DNA of 64,000 nt. It comes from Anastrepha obliqua (Eukaryota; Arthropoda; Insecta; Diptera; Tephritidae). Below the pieces are notes generated by a model. That model had not been told where the DNA came from and did no database searches. It saw only the letters and a list, made by a program, of their open reading frames with translations. The stretch covers positions 44,108,501-44,172,500 of the forward strand of contig NC_072896.1 in the NCBI RefSeq assembly GCF_027943255.1, in the 5' to 3' direction. Below are positions 22,325-33,926 of the stretch, piece by piece (the stretch's first letter is position 1; each line of letters opens with the position of its first letter). A program made the translations under genes and the position numbers.

Positions 22325-22635
22325 CTGGCGTAAAGCTCATACAGCTCATCGTTCTATCGCCTGCGATATTCGCCGTTGTCAACTTGCAAAGGTCCAAAAA
22401 TCTTACGCAGAATCTTTCTCTCAAACACTCCAAGCGTCGCTTCATCGGCTGTTGTAATCGTCCAAGCTTCTGCGCCATACGTTAAGACGGGCATGATGAG
22501 AGTCTTGTAGAGTGTTAGTTTTGTTCGTCGAGAGAGGACTTTAATACTCAATTGTCTACCTGTGCTTAGTCCAAAGTAGCACTTGTTGGCAAGAGAGATT
22601 CTACGTTGGATTTTACGTTTATTACGAACTGGACC
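22325..22635 (-). pseudogene. LINE family A C-terminal fragment
   Basis: Reverse strand: RRISLANKCYFG-type traces, LSIKVLSRRTKLTLYKTLIM, PVLTYGAEAWTITTADEATL, GVFERKILRKIFGPLQVDNG and EYRRR, then a frame slip. This is the region downstream of the palm in LINE family A, overlapping the fragment at 43327-43703 in the KIFGPLQV...EYRRRWNDELYELY block. Truncated at both sides, with no 3' tail. Confidence 0.85.
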
Positions 22636-22744
22636 ATCTGGTAAATGCCATCATCAGTAGGTAAGTCGAATACTACACATAAGTCAGATATGTCCAGCCC
22701 ATCTGTTGGGTTTTATTCAAATTATTAACGGCTTCTGTTAGTTT

Positions 22745-22948
22745 TTCGCCTGCCGAAAGGCTGATATTTTTTATGAGAAGTTTTTTCATGGCAGAAGTAC
22801 ATTCGGAGGTTTGCCTGCCGACGAGCGTCCGCTATTAGAAAACACTTTTTCTTCATTTTGGTGTTTCACCGAGACTCGAATTTACATTCTCTCTGAATTC
22901 CGAATGGTAGTCACGCAAGAACCCATTCGGCTACCGCGGCCACCAGTC
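22745..22948 (-). mobile_element. tRNA-derived SINE, reverse copy, tail lost
   Basis: On the reverse strand the head GGTAGCCGAATGGGTTC (A box) is followed by a B box-like ATTCGAGTCTCGG and the GTGAAACACCAAAAT joint, then the CGAATGTACTTCTGCC body. It ends before the GTGTACGCGCC/(TA)n tail. Same family as 12471 and 53368. Confidence 0.75.
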
Positions 22949-22959
22949 ATATTTGCCAC

Positions 22960-24980
22960 TTGTGAAATATTCAGCTGCAGTATACAAGCAGGCAATCAAT
23001 GGCGAGGATAAAAGTCCAAAAAAAGATTTCCATCAACTACAATTTTTTTTACACAGTAAAAACTTATTCAAAAACAAAATTGAAAAATTAATTTGGCGCC
23101 ACGTTGCCCCATACTTGTTATCCAGCTGAATAACTCACGCCTGCTTTTTCTACATTCCCCATGCCCCTGGATGTTTGAGAAAAGGTCACTGGATAGACAC
23201 TTTCCACGTTCTACAAAGCCGGGTATCATATGAAATAATGTCATTATAACTACAATCAAGCCAAAGGTATCGGCTTGTCAAAGCTTACCGACGCTTACTC
23301 AATCAATGTAACTGTCAAAAACTCAAAAAATGTAAAATGATTTCAAGCACAAAACAAATAAGCACCTATAATTTACATATGCACAGGAATAAGCCACCCA
23401 CGTGAAATAATTGTAAGGAACAAATTTTTCGGCGCTGTGATATGCCTGACTGCAAGAAAGTACCAATAACAACCCCGCCAAAGCAAATTGACAGCCTCCT
23501 TCTCTGTAGCGGGACTTAGTAAAAGAAAGGAATGTTATTTGCTATTTCACTCCATTTCAACAAGCATCATATGGTGCGGCGTGCAATGGTGGAACCCCAC
23601 AATTTCTACGACTTAGACTACGTCGGCTTCAATAACGAGATGTCAAAAAGCCATCATAAACAGATGACATTTCTCATATTGGCAGTACAGCAATTGGTGA
23701 AAGTGAGTGAAAGAATGAAGTAGTGAAAGAGAAGAAGAGAAAAATTTAATATATCTCGCATAGTCAAGCGGCAACAACAATAACACCACTAACTGCACAA
23801 CAACATGACAGCAATAAAAAGGCAAGCCAGGCGTACTCGATATGGATGCTGTGTACTGGCCCTTTTATGTATGATGCTTTTGTTGTTGTTACTGCTGTCA
23901 CTTATGGTGGGTGCATGTGTTTACGTCAACTTGACAGCTCTCTTATGCACACGCACAGCCACAATCACACCCACACGTACACGTCTCTATGAATGGAGTA
24001 TTCACCTAACTTGAGGGCATGTTTGTGGCGTATTATTGAAAGCTGGCTAAATTAATTTTTAGCTCCTTTGATCAGAAACATACACGCATACGTACGTATC
24101 TGCATAAATACTCACATACCTATCTCACCCAGTATGGAAAATTTAGAAAATCTCATTAAAGACTAGTATTAAACGCACCAACTATCAACTCGTTGCTGTC
24201 TTCAAACCTTTAGTTGATGGGTGGTTTTTTTATCCACGCCTTAACTGCCCCTAAAGTAATGCTGAATGGATGAGATGCTGGTTAAACTCGCAAACGCAGA
24301 TCACGAAAACTGACTATGGCTTGAGATTTAACTCGGGCGGGTACCATTCCATATAAACCCAGTGCTTCGTAATCTGCTTCCAGTAATGTACCCTCCCAAT
24401 TATTTTGAAGCGCTTTACGAGCCCCCTAAGCAAACACTTTTCGTATTTGCCAATTGTGATTCCGTCGTCAATTGAATTTTTGGAAAATTTGCGAATGCTG
24501 CTCTTACAATTTGTGCAAATGTTTGCTAAGTAAATGCCGTTGTTTTTGGTTGAAACACTCAGTAGCTGTTGTTGTTAGTATTTGGAGTTCAAATAACATT
24601 TTTCACACATGACAGCAATTTTCCCCAAAATAGCAAAGGAAAAAGCCACAACCACAATATCTACCACACCAACAAGGAAAATTGAAGTTCTGTGTGGTAG
24701 AGGCATTTTGAATGACATTTTTGACAAGTCACCGCTTAATGTGGTGACATGTTTGTATGTATTGACGTTCGCATGCATGCATATGTATATCGGATTGCAA
24801 TATATAAGTACCTACCGCTGATGCACTACACCGTACTTTCGCATACCTTATAGGAAAAATATGACGTCTGCGAAATGCAACAGAAAAGGCGGCTTTAATT
24901 ATTGGAAATGTAATCGATACTTAAAGGATCAATTGGGCTCAACCACAGATGCTAAAATGGAAGAGTCAGCTACTGACTTT
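22960..24980. other. No recognisable gene
   Basis: Frames are short and without motifs. The leucine-rich frame 23805-24014 comes from a CTT/TTG-rich tract. A 47-codon reverse frame at about 24440-24300 (contains LLEADYEALGLYG) looks protein-like but I cannot assign it. Confidence 0.5.
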
Positions 24981-24989
24981 ATTCCCACC

Positions 24990-25235
24990 CATTTTAAACA
25001 GGTATATTTTTTAGTGTGGAGGAAGGCACTGGACTGGAACCCGCAAAGGAGCAGAGGTCGCGGTCGACCAAAAAACTCTTGGAGAATGTCGATGCTGCGC
25101 GAACTAGCAGAAGCTGACATCTCATGGAACAACGCAAAATAACAGTACAGCACAGAAGAGTACAGCGATGGAAGAGTACAGCGATGGAAGAGTCTTGTCG
25201 CAGCCCTATGCTCCCGAGAGGAGTGAGCAAGGAGA
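24990..25235 (+). pseudogene. LINE family B 3'-end fragment
   Basis: The forward strand gives RKALDWNPQRSRGRGRPKNS, WRMSMLRELAEADISWN and, after a 16-bp tandem duplication (GTACAGCGATGGAAGA, about 25153-25185) that shifts frame, KSLVAALCSREE followed by a stop at the expected protein end. An A-run follows. This is the C-terminal tail of the family-B LINE polyprotein (compare 5700-5875). 5'-truncated, as is usual for LINE insertions. Confidence 0.8.
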
Positions 25236-25239
25236 AAAA

Positions 25240-25590
25240 AAAATATTTTTTAGTGTTGCATTTTTTAGTGTCAAGGATGTCAAGAACATTCTCAGATCAG
25301 TACACACAAGTCGTTGTGGTATCTCTATCTTAGTTCGGGAACAGGCACCTTCATGTAGTTAGTCGCTGAGCGAAAATAAAACCCTCAGGGTCTATTCTAT
25401 AATACGATATGAAAGAAAATTATATTACAAAAACAATTTGTTGTCTGCATTCTGCATTCGAAACAAAATTTGACAATGTATTTTAGTTTCTTTTGCTTGT
25501 GAATTATTTCCAAACTGGTAAACCAACAAATTCTGAATATTTTTGAACGTTCTAGACCAGCCGAAGGAAACAATTCGTGAAAAAATACCC
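25240..25590. other. No recognisable gene
   Basis: Short AT-rich spacer between the LINE tail and the mariner scrap. Nothing supported. Confidence 0.45.
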
Positions 25591-25594
25591 AGTT

Positions 25595-25795
25595 TACAAA
25601 ATAAAAATAATTATTTTTGATCAGGACAATGCACCGTGTCACAAGAGCATTTTGACAATGGTTAAAATCCATAAATTAAAGCTCGAATTGTTGGAACATC
25701 CACCATATTCACTAGATTTTTCTCCTAGCGACTTCCATCTGTTTCCATACCAAAAAATTAATGCATTGAAATCGTTGAAGAAATTCAAATTATGA
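25595..25795 (+). pseudogene. Mariner transposase fragment (D34D)
   Basis: Codons 25577-25795 include IFDQDNAPCHKSILTMVK and HPPYSLDFSPSDFHLFP. The second and third catalytic Asp are separated by 34 residues, the mariner spacing. No TIRs and no N-terminal part. It differs from the other mariner lineages in the window, so I do not assign a subfamily. Confidence 0.8.
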
Positions 25796-25799
25796 GATC

Positions 25800-27570
25800 T
25801 TAACATTGAGGGGATCTGCAGGGCCAATGAACTAGCGAAAATCGGTACCAAATTGACTGATGAGTACATAGACAATGATAAACGTATACCCTTGTAAACA
25901 TGTAGACTACGTATCTGCGAGGAAATTGTAAGAGTAGCGAATGAAAGATGGCGTAACGAAGCCACTTGCAAAATAGCCCGACATATTGCCACACAAAATA
26001 CCAACTTTCCTTTCACATTCCAATTACCACCCGCATCGCATTACAGAGTATCGCCTTGACCTCATTTTTTCTCCATATAACTGTTTATAAGATAAATAGT
26101 GCAATAATTAATAAAAAATGATATAAGCCATAAAAGTTGGACAAAGTGATTTTAATAAGAACTACAATTACATCAACCAAGATTAACTCAAAACCAAGGT
26201 TTTTAGAATATAAACGAAATGGACATTGCATATCAGCGATTTCTTTGCTTTTCGTCGCTCGACATTTTTTTTTATATGAAGGAAAACACCCAATCGGTAC
26301 TAGTTTTGACCCACTAGAAAATTTGCACTTTATCAAAATTCAATAGACTTTAAAACTACATACTCGAAATTTTTCCTGAAATTCAGATCAAAAAAGTGGA
26401 AATTTTGAGGAAAATTTGTCGAATTTTTATAGTTGCGTTTTTGTTTTGTGTGTTACGTTTTTGCTGTAGCATAGACTATATTTTTATAGAAAAATTATTT
26501 TAATTAAAAAATAACAAAATATCCAGTCAAAACTTGTTAATGTGTTGTGTACACTTTCTTTTGACGCTGCCTGTATGTGCTTGTATTAACAGAAAGTAGT
26601 TCGACTGACTGTATTTGACAGGCCAGTGGAGAAGCCGCGGATCGACTTCGGTTAACAGTGGAATTCTGAAGGAGATCTTGTATTGGTAAACCCCACAGCT
26701 TGAGCTGTAGAATACTTACATCTGTCATACACAATAATATTAGGCCAATATATGTACTAAGTATGCTTAGGCTCGTATGGAAATGATCTCCTTAGTACAG
26801 ATCGGATACTCTCTAACAGACTGATTCACAAGTGCTGAAATGCCAGCTATTCATACAGCCTACCTATAAGTAACTATTTTCTCTACAGGCTGCATGCAAT
26901 TGTATGCATTCATACATACATACATACATACATAGGTAAGTGAGTATTTGTTTTTCGTCTGCAATTCAACTATGCGCACATTCCCTGCAGATACACCACC
27001 CTCCGCCACCACCTACATATATTTGTCACATCGTACTTGCCTCTTCCTTACCTTCTTCTACCTTTTCACAAAATCTCCCTTTATTCCTTTTTATTCTCAG
27101 CCTCCCACCACTATTCTAGTACTACATAGTGCCGTACTGTTTCTCTGTCATACTCTACGCTCGTACTCATTCATGTCAAATGGCGTTTTGCCTTTCAGTC
27201 TTGTGGGCTGACAGAATTTTGACACTGGCATGAAAATCAATTTGCAATCTGTCAATCGACGACAACAACGATGGTGATGACGACCACGCGATGACGATAA
27301 CGGTATTGATGCCATGGCTGCATTGGCAATATGCACATGTATATACATACATATATGTATGTGTATAGGTAGAGTACATGTGTTTGTAAGTTAGCGATGG
27401 TTAAGTCAACAAAAACGCCACAGTTTGGTTGGTATTTGTGTTGGTTGCTCATGTAAAAGTATATATGTACATACGTGTGTATGTCTTTATATAAGAAAAA
27501 AAGAATATTTCGGAGTACTTAAAATAGACATTCAATTCTTTATATGTTATGCTATACATACAGAGTTTTA
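25800..27570. other. No recognisable gene; CATA/TATG microsatellites
   Basis: AT-rich DNA. (CATA)n lies at 26911-26934, and ATGTATATACATAC-type tracts at 27340-27480. No coding motif or transposon end identified. Confidence 0.55.
26911..26934. repeat. (CATA)n microsatellite
   Basis: Six tandem CATA units. Confidence 0.9.
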
Positions 27571-27576
27571 ACCGAT

Positions 27577-27985
27577 AAGGTTAGGTTAGGTTAGGTTGAC
27601 CAGGCTGGCTGAAAGCCATCACATAGACCTACTAGTCCTTAGTGGGACCAGATGGAGCTTGACCCGTACGTTTCCTTGTAGTAGGCTTATTGTAATAAGT
27701 CTGCGTCTAAGTAAGCTTTGAAACTCTAACCCCGAGAGACATTCTAACCTCTCATATTGTAGAGCTCCTAAACGTTTCATTCGGTATCTAGCTAATGCAG
27801 GCAAGAACATAGAAGGTGTTCAAGAGTTTCCCTTTCTTCCAGTTCATTGCAAAATCTGCAGCTATCATTGTTTGCAATTCCCATCTTGTATGCGTGTGCC
27901 GCTAACAAATTGTGGCCTGCCAGTATACCTCCGATAGTTCTGCTTTCCCCTCTAGACAGGGCTAGTACGAATCTGCATCTGCGTA
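27577..27985 (-). pseudogene. LINE family C (RNase-H-bearing) 3' fragment with GGTTA tail
   Basis: Reverse strand from about 27960: RTIGGILAGHNLLAAHAYKMG, then a cysteine cluster (DSCRFCNELEERETLEH, with CSC following), the usual zinc-finger-like tail after the RNase H domain in this LINE group, then a degraded C-terminus. The 3' end carries three to four GGTTA units (27578-27596 on the plus strand). Several stops. Confidence 0.72.
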
Positions 27986-27989
27986 CTTA

Positions 27990-28880
27990 TCTGCATTCTG
28001 TGTACACATGACATTCAAGATGGAATCGGGAGTCGGGGTACTGATTTTCTTTAAATCAGCCAATTTATCTACCTCCTTTAAACTGCCGAACATTGCTAGT
28101 GTTTTTCTAGCAGAAGTTTCTGCGTTCCTGCAGGCATGCAAAATGCTTAGGGAACATGGGAGCGAGAGAGATATTAATATTTTCTCCGATAGTCAAGCCG
28201 CGATTAAGGCTCTGAGGACGCCATGGTGCAGATCGAAATTAGTAAACTCCTGTAAAGAGGAAATCAAATCTCTTTGCAGGTAACATGTCTCTGATCTGGG
28301 TTCCAGGAGATAGGAACATAGAGCGAAATGAAATTGCTGATGATAATGCCAGGAAGGGGCCCCCCACTCGGTCATCGGCATCCCCTTTACAGTTGTTAAA
28401 GGGAAACTGCGCAAATCATTTCTCAGGAAAGCGCAGAAAATATGTAGCTCCATTTCTTCATGTGCTATTTCGAAGACCCTTTGGCCCCAATACAATATAC
28501 GAAGGACTCAGAAAGAACTTTGGACTCCTCGCCATTCAAATTCCAAACACGTAGCTGTGTTTACAGGTCACTGGACGATCGGCAAGCACACACGGAAAAG
28601 CTAGGGTACCATTCAACCCCCATTGCTGGAGCTGTGAGAACCTTTCAGAGAAGGAGACTGTAGAGCATTTTCTCTGTAAATGTCCGGGTTTGGCAGCTAG
28701 ACGATTAAGGTCACAGAGTGCTCCTTTCTTCGACAGCCTGGGGAAGTGCGCCTACCTAAATCCAACCAATCTCCTTCATTATATCAACAGCTCTAGTTGG
28801 CTATAGATATCTATCTACCTGTTGGAGGTCGTATCAAGTAGGCACTTTAGTACTACTAGAGGAGTGCCAGACCGGCACTT
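27990..28880 (+). pseudogene. LINE family C RNase H domain and C-terminus
   Basis: Forward strand: MESGVGVLIF start of RNase H (the leading catalytic Asp of the usual TDGSK box is not present), AEVSAFLQACKML with the Glu, NIFSDSQAAIKALR with the Asp, LIWVPGDRNIERNEIADDNA, where the usual His of PGH is Asp, and then, after frame slips, the cysteine tail SCENLSEKETVEHFLCKCPG at about 28630-28690. The protein end reads LLHYINSSSWL then a stop near 28805. RNase H would remove the RNA strand during retrotransposition. The fragment is broken and 5'-truncated. A close relative of the tail is at 61140-61325. Confidence 0.82.
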
Positions 28881-28889
28881 CAACCATTT

Positions 28890-29465
28890 CACTTATCTAC
28901 CTACCTATCCGTGTTTTCATGTCCGCAAAGATGTTTTTGTATACCGTATTTAAAGGTTTCATTATGTCGTTTCCTAGCACTAGTGAGTGTAACGCAGTCT
29001 CTGTGGATCTGTCTTTAGAATAAGGGTGTTGTGCCTTAGACGTGTAGTCTGACATCCTATTTTCTCTAAAGTGGGCGTCGAGGACTTTTTCAAGCGTTTT
29101 CAGGAGGAATGAGTTCAAACTGATTGGCCTATAGTCTTTTGAGATTATGGGGTTGCTTTTACCTGCTTTCGGTGTAAACACAATCCCTGCTTCTCTCCAC
29201 AGTACTGGCACATAGTTAAACCTCAGGCGTCCTGTATATATCGCTTTTAGCCATGATATCAACAGATTGCCCATCCTTTGGAACATGGCTCGAAAAATTC
29301 CGTCTAAGTCAGGTGATTTGAATGGGTCAAAAGTGCTTATTGCCAACTCTATATTTTGCGTTATAATAATTCTGATATTGTGGAGCTTTCGGTTGATCAC
29401 TTTGCTACGAAAGAGCAGTGATTTTGCGGTGATGTGGGACCTCCGAATGACATATGGTTTTTAAG
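28890..29465 (-). pseudogene. LINE family C reverse transcriptase, N-terminal half
   Basis: Reverse frame 29400-28897 (167 codons) gives AISTFDPFKSPDLDGIF, the VPVLWREAGIVFTPKAGK block, DYRPISLNSFLLKTLEKVLD and KDRSTETALHSLV. This is the fingers/early palm part of an R1/LOA/Jockey-type reverse transcriptase. The palm with YADD is absent: the fragment ends next to the oppositely oriented RNase H fragment. Whether it is the same lineage as 27990-28880 cannot be settled here. Confidence 0.82.
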
Positions 29466-29469
29466 TAAT

Positions 29470-29800
29470 TCATCAACAAGTTTCTCATTGCCTACCCAAA
29501 GTCGTCCACTATTAGGGAAAACGTCTATGTACTTATTATTATATAAAAACGCTACACTAAAATATAATAAATATAATAATATATTTACATCCTTTTTTTG
29601 AGTGTACTTTTCGCCAGATTCCAATGAAACATGTGCCGTTATAATTGAGCTAGGGAACTGAAACTGAGTATGATGCATAAATTATATATTCCGTAGGCAT
29701 TGCAAAAGGCGGCATAGCACCTCCCATACAAACTGAAACCTTGCTTGCATTGTATAGTTAAATTGAAATTGGATAAATCGCACGATGAAAAGAATAATAA
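29470..29800. other. No recognisable gene
   Basis: Short spacer; frame 29678-29397 has no certain motif, though it abuts the LINE fragment and could be its degraded upstream part. Confidence 0.4.
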
Positions 29801-29804
29801 GGTG

Positions 29805-30840
29805 TAGCCGATTGTGCTACCGCGACTTTACTCTCAGCGAATTAGACCAAATGAATTTCGTGACGACACATTGGTGTAATTGGTGATCAGTGTCACCAGA
29901 TTACCGTTTTCGTAACTTGATTTAGCATTCTTTTGTTCTCTAGCCTCGGTGTTTTACCTCTTTCTTTTTGACATTTTTCTAGCCTCTTCTAATTAAAGTG
30001 TTTTATTTAGCTTAACTGTTTTTATCATCTGGTCACATTATCGGCGATTGCTATTATTTCTGGTGTTGGGGAATATTCGTGTGTGACATTTTTTCGCTTT
30101 ATTTAATTTTTTTGAAGTTTGCTCTTCTTCTTTTCCTTTGAGCAGTAAAATATCTCTCTCACAACTGCAGTGTTGCCTAGTTTTTGATTAAAAAAAAAAC
30201 ACTAAAATGTCCATTTAAAGAAAAGAAAATACCAAACTTTCATTGAATTACTTAAAGATCTTTGTATGCGTGACAAATTGTCTATACTGTGTGAGTTTTT
30301 TAAACAGATATATTATGGTTATGTACAATTGACTATATTGAAAAAACAGAGGTTTAAAAACCCATCCATGTGTTTGAAACTTCTCTTAAGAAAATTTCTT
30401 TAAGCTGGAAAACATTTTTTGTTTTATTTCAGGTTATGTGATAAGATAAGGTACACCTTTTTCAAAAAAGTCGTTATGGTTTCTTAAGTATTATCTTGTA
30501 TTTTTTATTTTTTTCCCCCTATGAATACACCTTTATAACTTTAATGTGTATTCATTAAATTCAAAGGCTTTTTAAAATTCATAAAAAGGATTTAAGTGTT
30601 AAGAAAAGTTGATAGAAGAAGATCCAATATTCTTGTATAACCCCAAAAGGAGCAAAAAATTAGATTTGCACTTTCAAAACATCAAATTTTATTTGAATTA
30701 ATAGCACTGAAATAGTCTCAGCATGAAATGCAAGATTGCCTGTTTTAGCCTTTTTTCATTACACAATTTTTTTTTTGTTTTTTTTTTTTTAGTTTGATTA
30801 CTTTACTCTGATGGGCGTAATCGTGTTTCTTTCATTCTTG
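29805..30840 (+). repeat. AT-rich dispersed repeat R, uninterrupted copy
   Basis: About 1.03 kb that reappears in reverse orientation across 35270-39650. Matching landmarks in order: CTCTCAGCGAATTAGACC (29835), CACCAGATTACCG (29901), CATCTGGTCACATT (about 30030), GGTTTCTTAAGTATTATCTTG (about 30480), AATACACCTTTATAACTTTA, GGATTTAAGTGTTAAG, and TTTGCACTTTCAAAACATC (about 30665). No coding capacity is seen. It contains a short internal inverted pair (CCAGAT...ATCTGG). The nature of R is unknown; it may be a non-autonomous DNA transposon. Confidence 0.8.
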
Positions 30841-30959
30841 GATAAAACCTACTACTTACGGAAGGAACTGCTAGTAAATATACGGGCGATACTAGTAAAT
30901 ATATGTAAATTAAATATCGATTCCTAAATCAACAGAAAAACCAACTGTGATAGAACACA

Positions 30960-31180
30960 TGGTTGGGCCTTCCGAGTTCGCTGTGTTGTCAGAGTCCATG
31001 AATATACGAACAAATAGAAGGGGTATTACTTGGTTGTGCATACAAAAAATTGCATTTTCAGCCTTTACATTCATTTGTGCTTTCACAATTTTACATGTTT
31101 CGTTTTCGTTCGTTTATACAGTTTAAGTCTCACAAAGCACAGTTTTACCAAGCCATTCACTGAATTTTCACAAGCATTTA
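30960..31180 (+). repeat. Dispersed repeat Q, copy 1
   Basis: Matches 43060-43322: CCTTCCGAGTTCGC, TTGTG then CAGTTTTACCAAGCCATTCA and CTGAATTTTC. It has no coding motif. The right boundary is uncertain. Confidence 0.65.
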
Positions 31181-31184
31181 ATTT

Positions 31185-32185
31185 CTCCTCCTCATGTGTG
31201 TTTTGTTCGTTTGGTTTCAAAAGATGTTTGATGATAGATCAGTACTGAATTCGCCTTGATTTGTTTTGTATTGGTAAGGGACCTGACGTCAAATCTTTCA
31301 AAATCACGAAAAATAAAGCAACTGTTTTTGGAAGCGCCACCATCAGTACTTAATTCGCCTTGCAGAAAACCACTCAGCTACAACGGCTGCACAGAAACCC
31401 TTACCTATCCCGAAATACAGCATAAATTATATGCAACTCCTCATGAAAAATTCACTTATATATGTGCATATAATATAAGTAAATATAAACGCGCAGTATT
31501 TTAATAAGCAATAAAAAGTTTTGCCTGATAATAAATGCGGCCCAGTCAAAACATGTAAAAGCACGTAAAACGAACAGACTAAAAAAGTAAGGGGAAAGAG
31601 TGGCAAAGTGTGGAAGTAAAGATGTAATAAATGGGGAGAAAGCAGTGCCGTAATATGAAAAATAATTTTATTAAAACCATAAAATAGCGTTAAGCATGCA
31701 AAAGATAACCCAAACATGGCGTAAGGCAAGAAACAATTTCGAAGGGAAGCAAAGTAAAACACTGAGGCGCGTAAGAAAAACATTTATATGATACAAGTAT
31801 GAACAAACGTTGGCAAATGTAAAGAAAGCGGGTAATGTTCCACATTGCTAGAGCAGTGGCGAATATAAAGGAAGTGAGGTACAAATATATATCGAAAGGG
31901 GAGAGGACTTCATGAACTAAAGCAGGCATAAAATGATAGTTACAAGAGTATCCGTTTTGTATTCATCCAGTGCTCTTTGTACATCTCTGCCTGCTTGTTT
32001 TAATACAAAACTATGTACACACACACACACATATTTATGGTTACAAAAATACACCAGCCATTTGTGTCATTTAGCCACAAACTGCAGTTTGGGGAAACAT
32101 CTTGCTAATATTACTTTTTACGAACTAAAACAGGGGGAGGATATTAACTAACAATTACAAGCGCCGCATATTTATAGCCAGTAAA
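31185..32185. other. No recognisable gene
   Basis: Short frames on both strands (up to 118 codons, hydrophobic by composition), without family motifs. A (CA)n patch lies at about 32018-32030. Confidence 0.5.
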
Positions 32186-32189
32186 TACC

Positions 32190-33582
32190 ATCTTGAACAA
32201 AAAGTTTCCGGAATATGTTCAGAAAATTCAAAATATAAATTTATAGTATTCTTGAAACGTGGTATTATCGCCTTCCAAGTATTCCGCACCAACTGCAACG
32301 CACTTATGCCAGCGTTTGATCCAGCTCTCAAAACATTTCTGGAACTCTATTTTCGGTATAGCCGTCAGAAGCGTCTTCGATTTTTCCATTACCTCCTTTC
32401 GGCTGCTAAAACGCGACGCATTTCCTGTAGTGGTTTTTTCACTCAATCATACAGAAAAAAATTGCAAAGAGCGACTTAGGGTGAATTCGATAGCTGTTGG
32501 ATGGTATTCGTTTCGTTCTTTATCAAAAAGTCACGTATGATGATGCCACTGTGCGATAGTGCAAAATTCACGGGTTGTTCTCGCCACAAATCCTTTCATT
32601 TTGCAAATTCCTACAGATAGACGTCTCTTAACGCCGAAAGAATAGTGCTTATTAACTGTCTGATCTTCTAGAAAAAAAATATGGTGAACAATACCGTTAT
32701 AATCCATAAAAACGGTGACTTTCCTGAAAATGACGTGCCCAGAACAGATGCGATTGATGAATTTCGGTTTGGCTTCTGCCTTTTAAATCATGTCTTTGGA
32801 AATATCAGCGTGGTCCTGCCTTTGCATGAAATTCACATCCTTTTGAACCAATTCTGCGCCACAGGGCGTAAACCCAAATCATTAACTACTGTACTACTGT
32901 CCCGAACTGTTCCATAAGCAATGTTCAAATCATATGCAAGCTCTCTGATTGTTCTTGATTGATTTACTGTTATTAACCAACCTTTTTTAACTTTATTTAT
33001 GTTTTCATCAGTTTTCGATGTTGATAGACGGAGAGCTCATGACTAAAAAACCCAACATATTTTATACTTCTTGAAATTTTGTGTGAGATTAGTTTTTTAA
33101 TACTAGAATCAATATCCGGCGGGCTGGCTGCTCAATAGCGGTCTTAAATAATATGTTGGGTTTTTTGGTCATGAGCTCTTAGACTATTATGAATCACCAT
33201 GGACTCACGATCTCTTATGAAGCGTTCATGCCATCTGTAAACGGCTGTTTTCTTTAGAGTGTCTGTGCCGAAACAGTTTCTCAACATTACTAAGGGTTTT
33301 GCACCATTCAAACCATTTTTAAAGCAAAATTTAATACCAACTCGTTGTTGCAAATTCAAATCGTTGTCACTAATTTTCAAAGTTTAAAAAAATCGAAAAC
33401 ACATGCAGTGGAAGATTTATTTAAGTCAGCGTTACCTTTACAAAAATGTCAAGTAATAGCAATAAAATGTTGATAGGAATGTTAATCACAGATGTGACCT
33501 AACAAAAAACAGAAATCAGAACTCAAATCAGTTGACTTAGAGCGTCACTTGGCGTTTGTGCCGGGAACTTTTTGATTAAGGT
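32190..33582 (-). mobile_element. Mellifera-type mariner copy 2, both TIRs, carrying a MITE
   Basis: The reverse-strand 5' end CCACCTTAATCAAAAAGTTC (33582 side) mirrors the 3' end ACCATCTTGAACAAAAAGTT (32190 side). The N-terminus MKISDNDLNLQQRVGIKFCF runs from 33380, through GTDTLKKTAVYRWHERF. It is interrupted at 33179-33032 by a small inverted-repeat element, after which STSKTDENINK resumes. The middle is full of frameshifts. The C-terminus IPKIEFQKCFESWIKRWHKC and VGAEYLEGDNTTFQE (about 32340-32260) is well kept. I cannot read a legible triad. Confidence 0.85.
33032..33179. mobile_element. 148-bp MITE inside a mariner
   Basis: The ends form a near-perfect inverted repeat of about 29 bp: AGAGCTCATGACTAAAAAAC then CCAACATATT at the left, mirrored by AATATGTTGGGTTTTTTGGT then CATGAGCTCT at the right. 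The flanking sequence on each side is contiguous mariner coding sequence (RDRES upstream, STSKTDENIN downstream), so the insertion is recent relative to the mariner. No coding content. The superfamily is unknown; the few bases at the joint do not show a convincing target duplication. Confidence 0.8.
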
Positions 33583-33584
33583 GG

Positions 33585-33925
33585 TTGGTTGCAGCGCAAC
33601 ATATGGAATAATAAAGAAAATATTTAGTTTCAAAACAGAGAAATTAGCCGTAAGTGCTGTTACTTATGTGAATTGGCGAACACTCGCTAACTAGCATTAA
33701 CCTCTTAGCGGGCGGAAGATTTTTTGAGAATGTTCGTGGAATATTACTTTTGATATTTGCAGTTCTAGACAAGATAATTACAATCGGTTTTCAGTTTCAG
33801 AAACAGAAAGTTAGTCGGTTTTCAATATATAACGAAGTACCCTACTTATTGGTTTTTGTCGACTTTAAAGTTGGATTATTTCCCAATGAACTTCAATATG
33901 TTGCACAAATTTTATCTAAACTAAC
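33585..33925. other. No recognisable gene
   Basis: Spacer between a mariner and a SINE relic. Nothing supported. Confidence 0.45.
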
Positions 33926-33926
33926 G

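Noticed and set aside
23805..24014. Leucine-rich membrane-like peptide
   Set aside because: One hydrophobic stretch from a TTGTTGTT-rich tract; no conserved features and only 69 codons.
24300..24440. 47-codon reverse frame containing LLEADYEALGLYG
   Set aside because: Looks protein-like but is short, closed by stops on both sides, and unassignable from memory.
27578..27596. GGTTA repeats as telomere sequence
   Set aside because: Only three to four units, internal, and placed at the 3' end of a LINE fragment; a simple LINE tail explains it.
33030..33180. Inverted repeat as a terminator or riboswitch hairpin
   Set aside because: It splits a mariner reading frame and has transposon-like ends, so a MITE insertion fits better.
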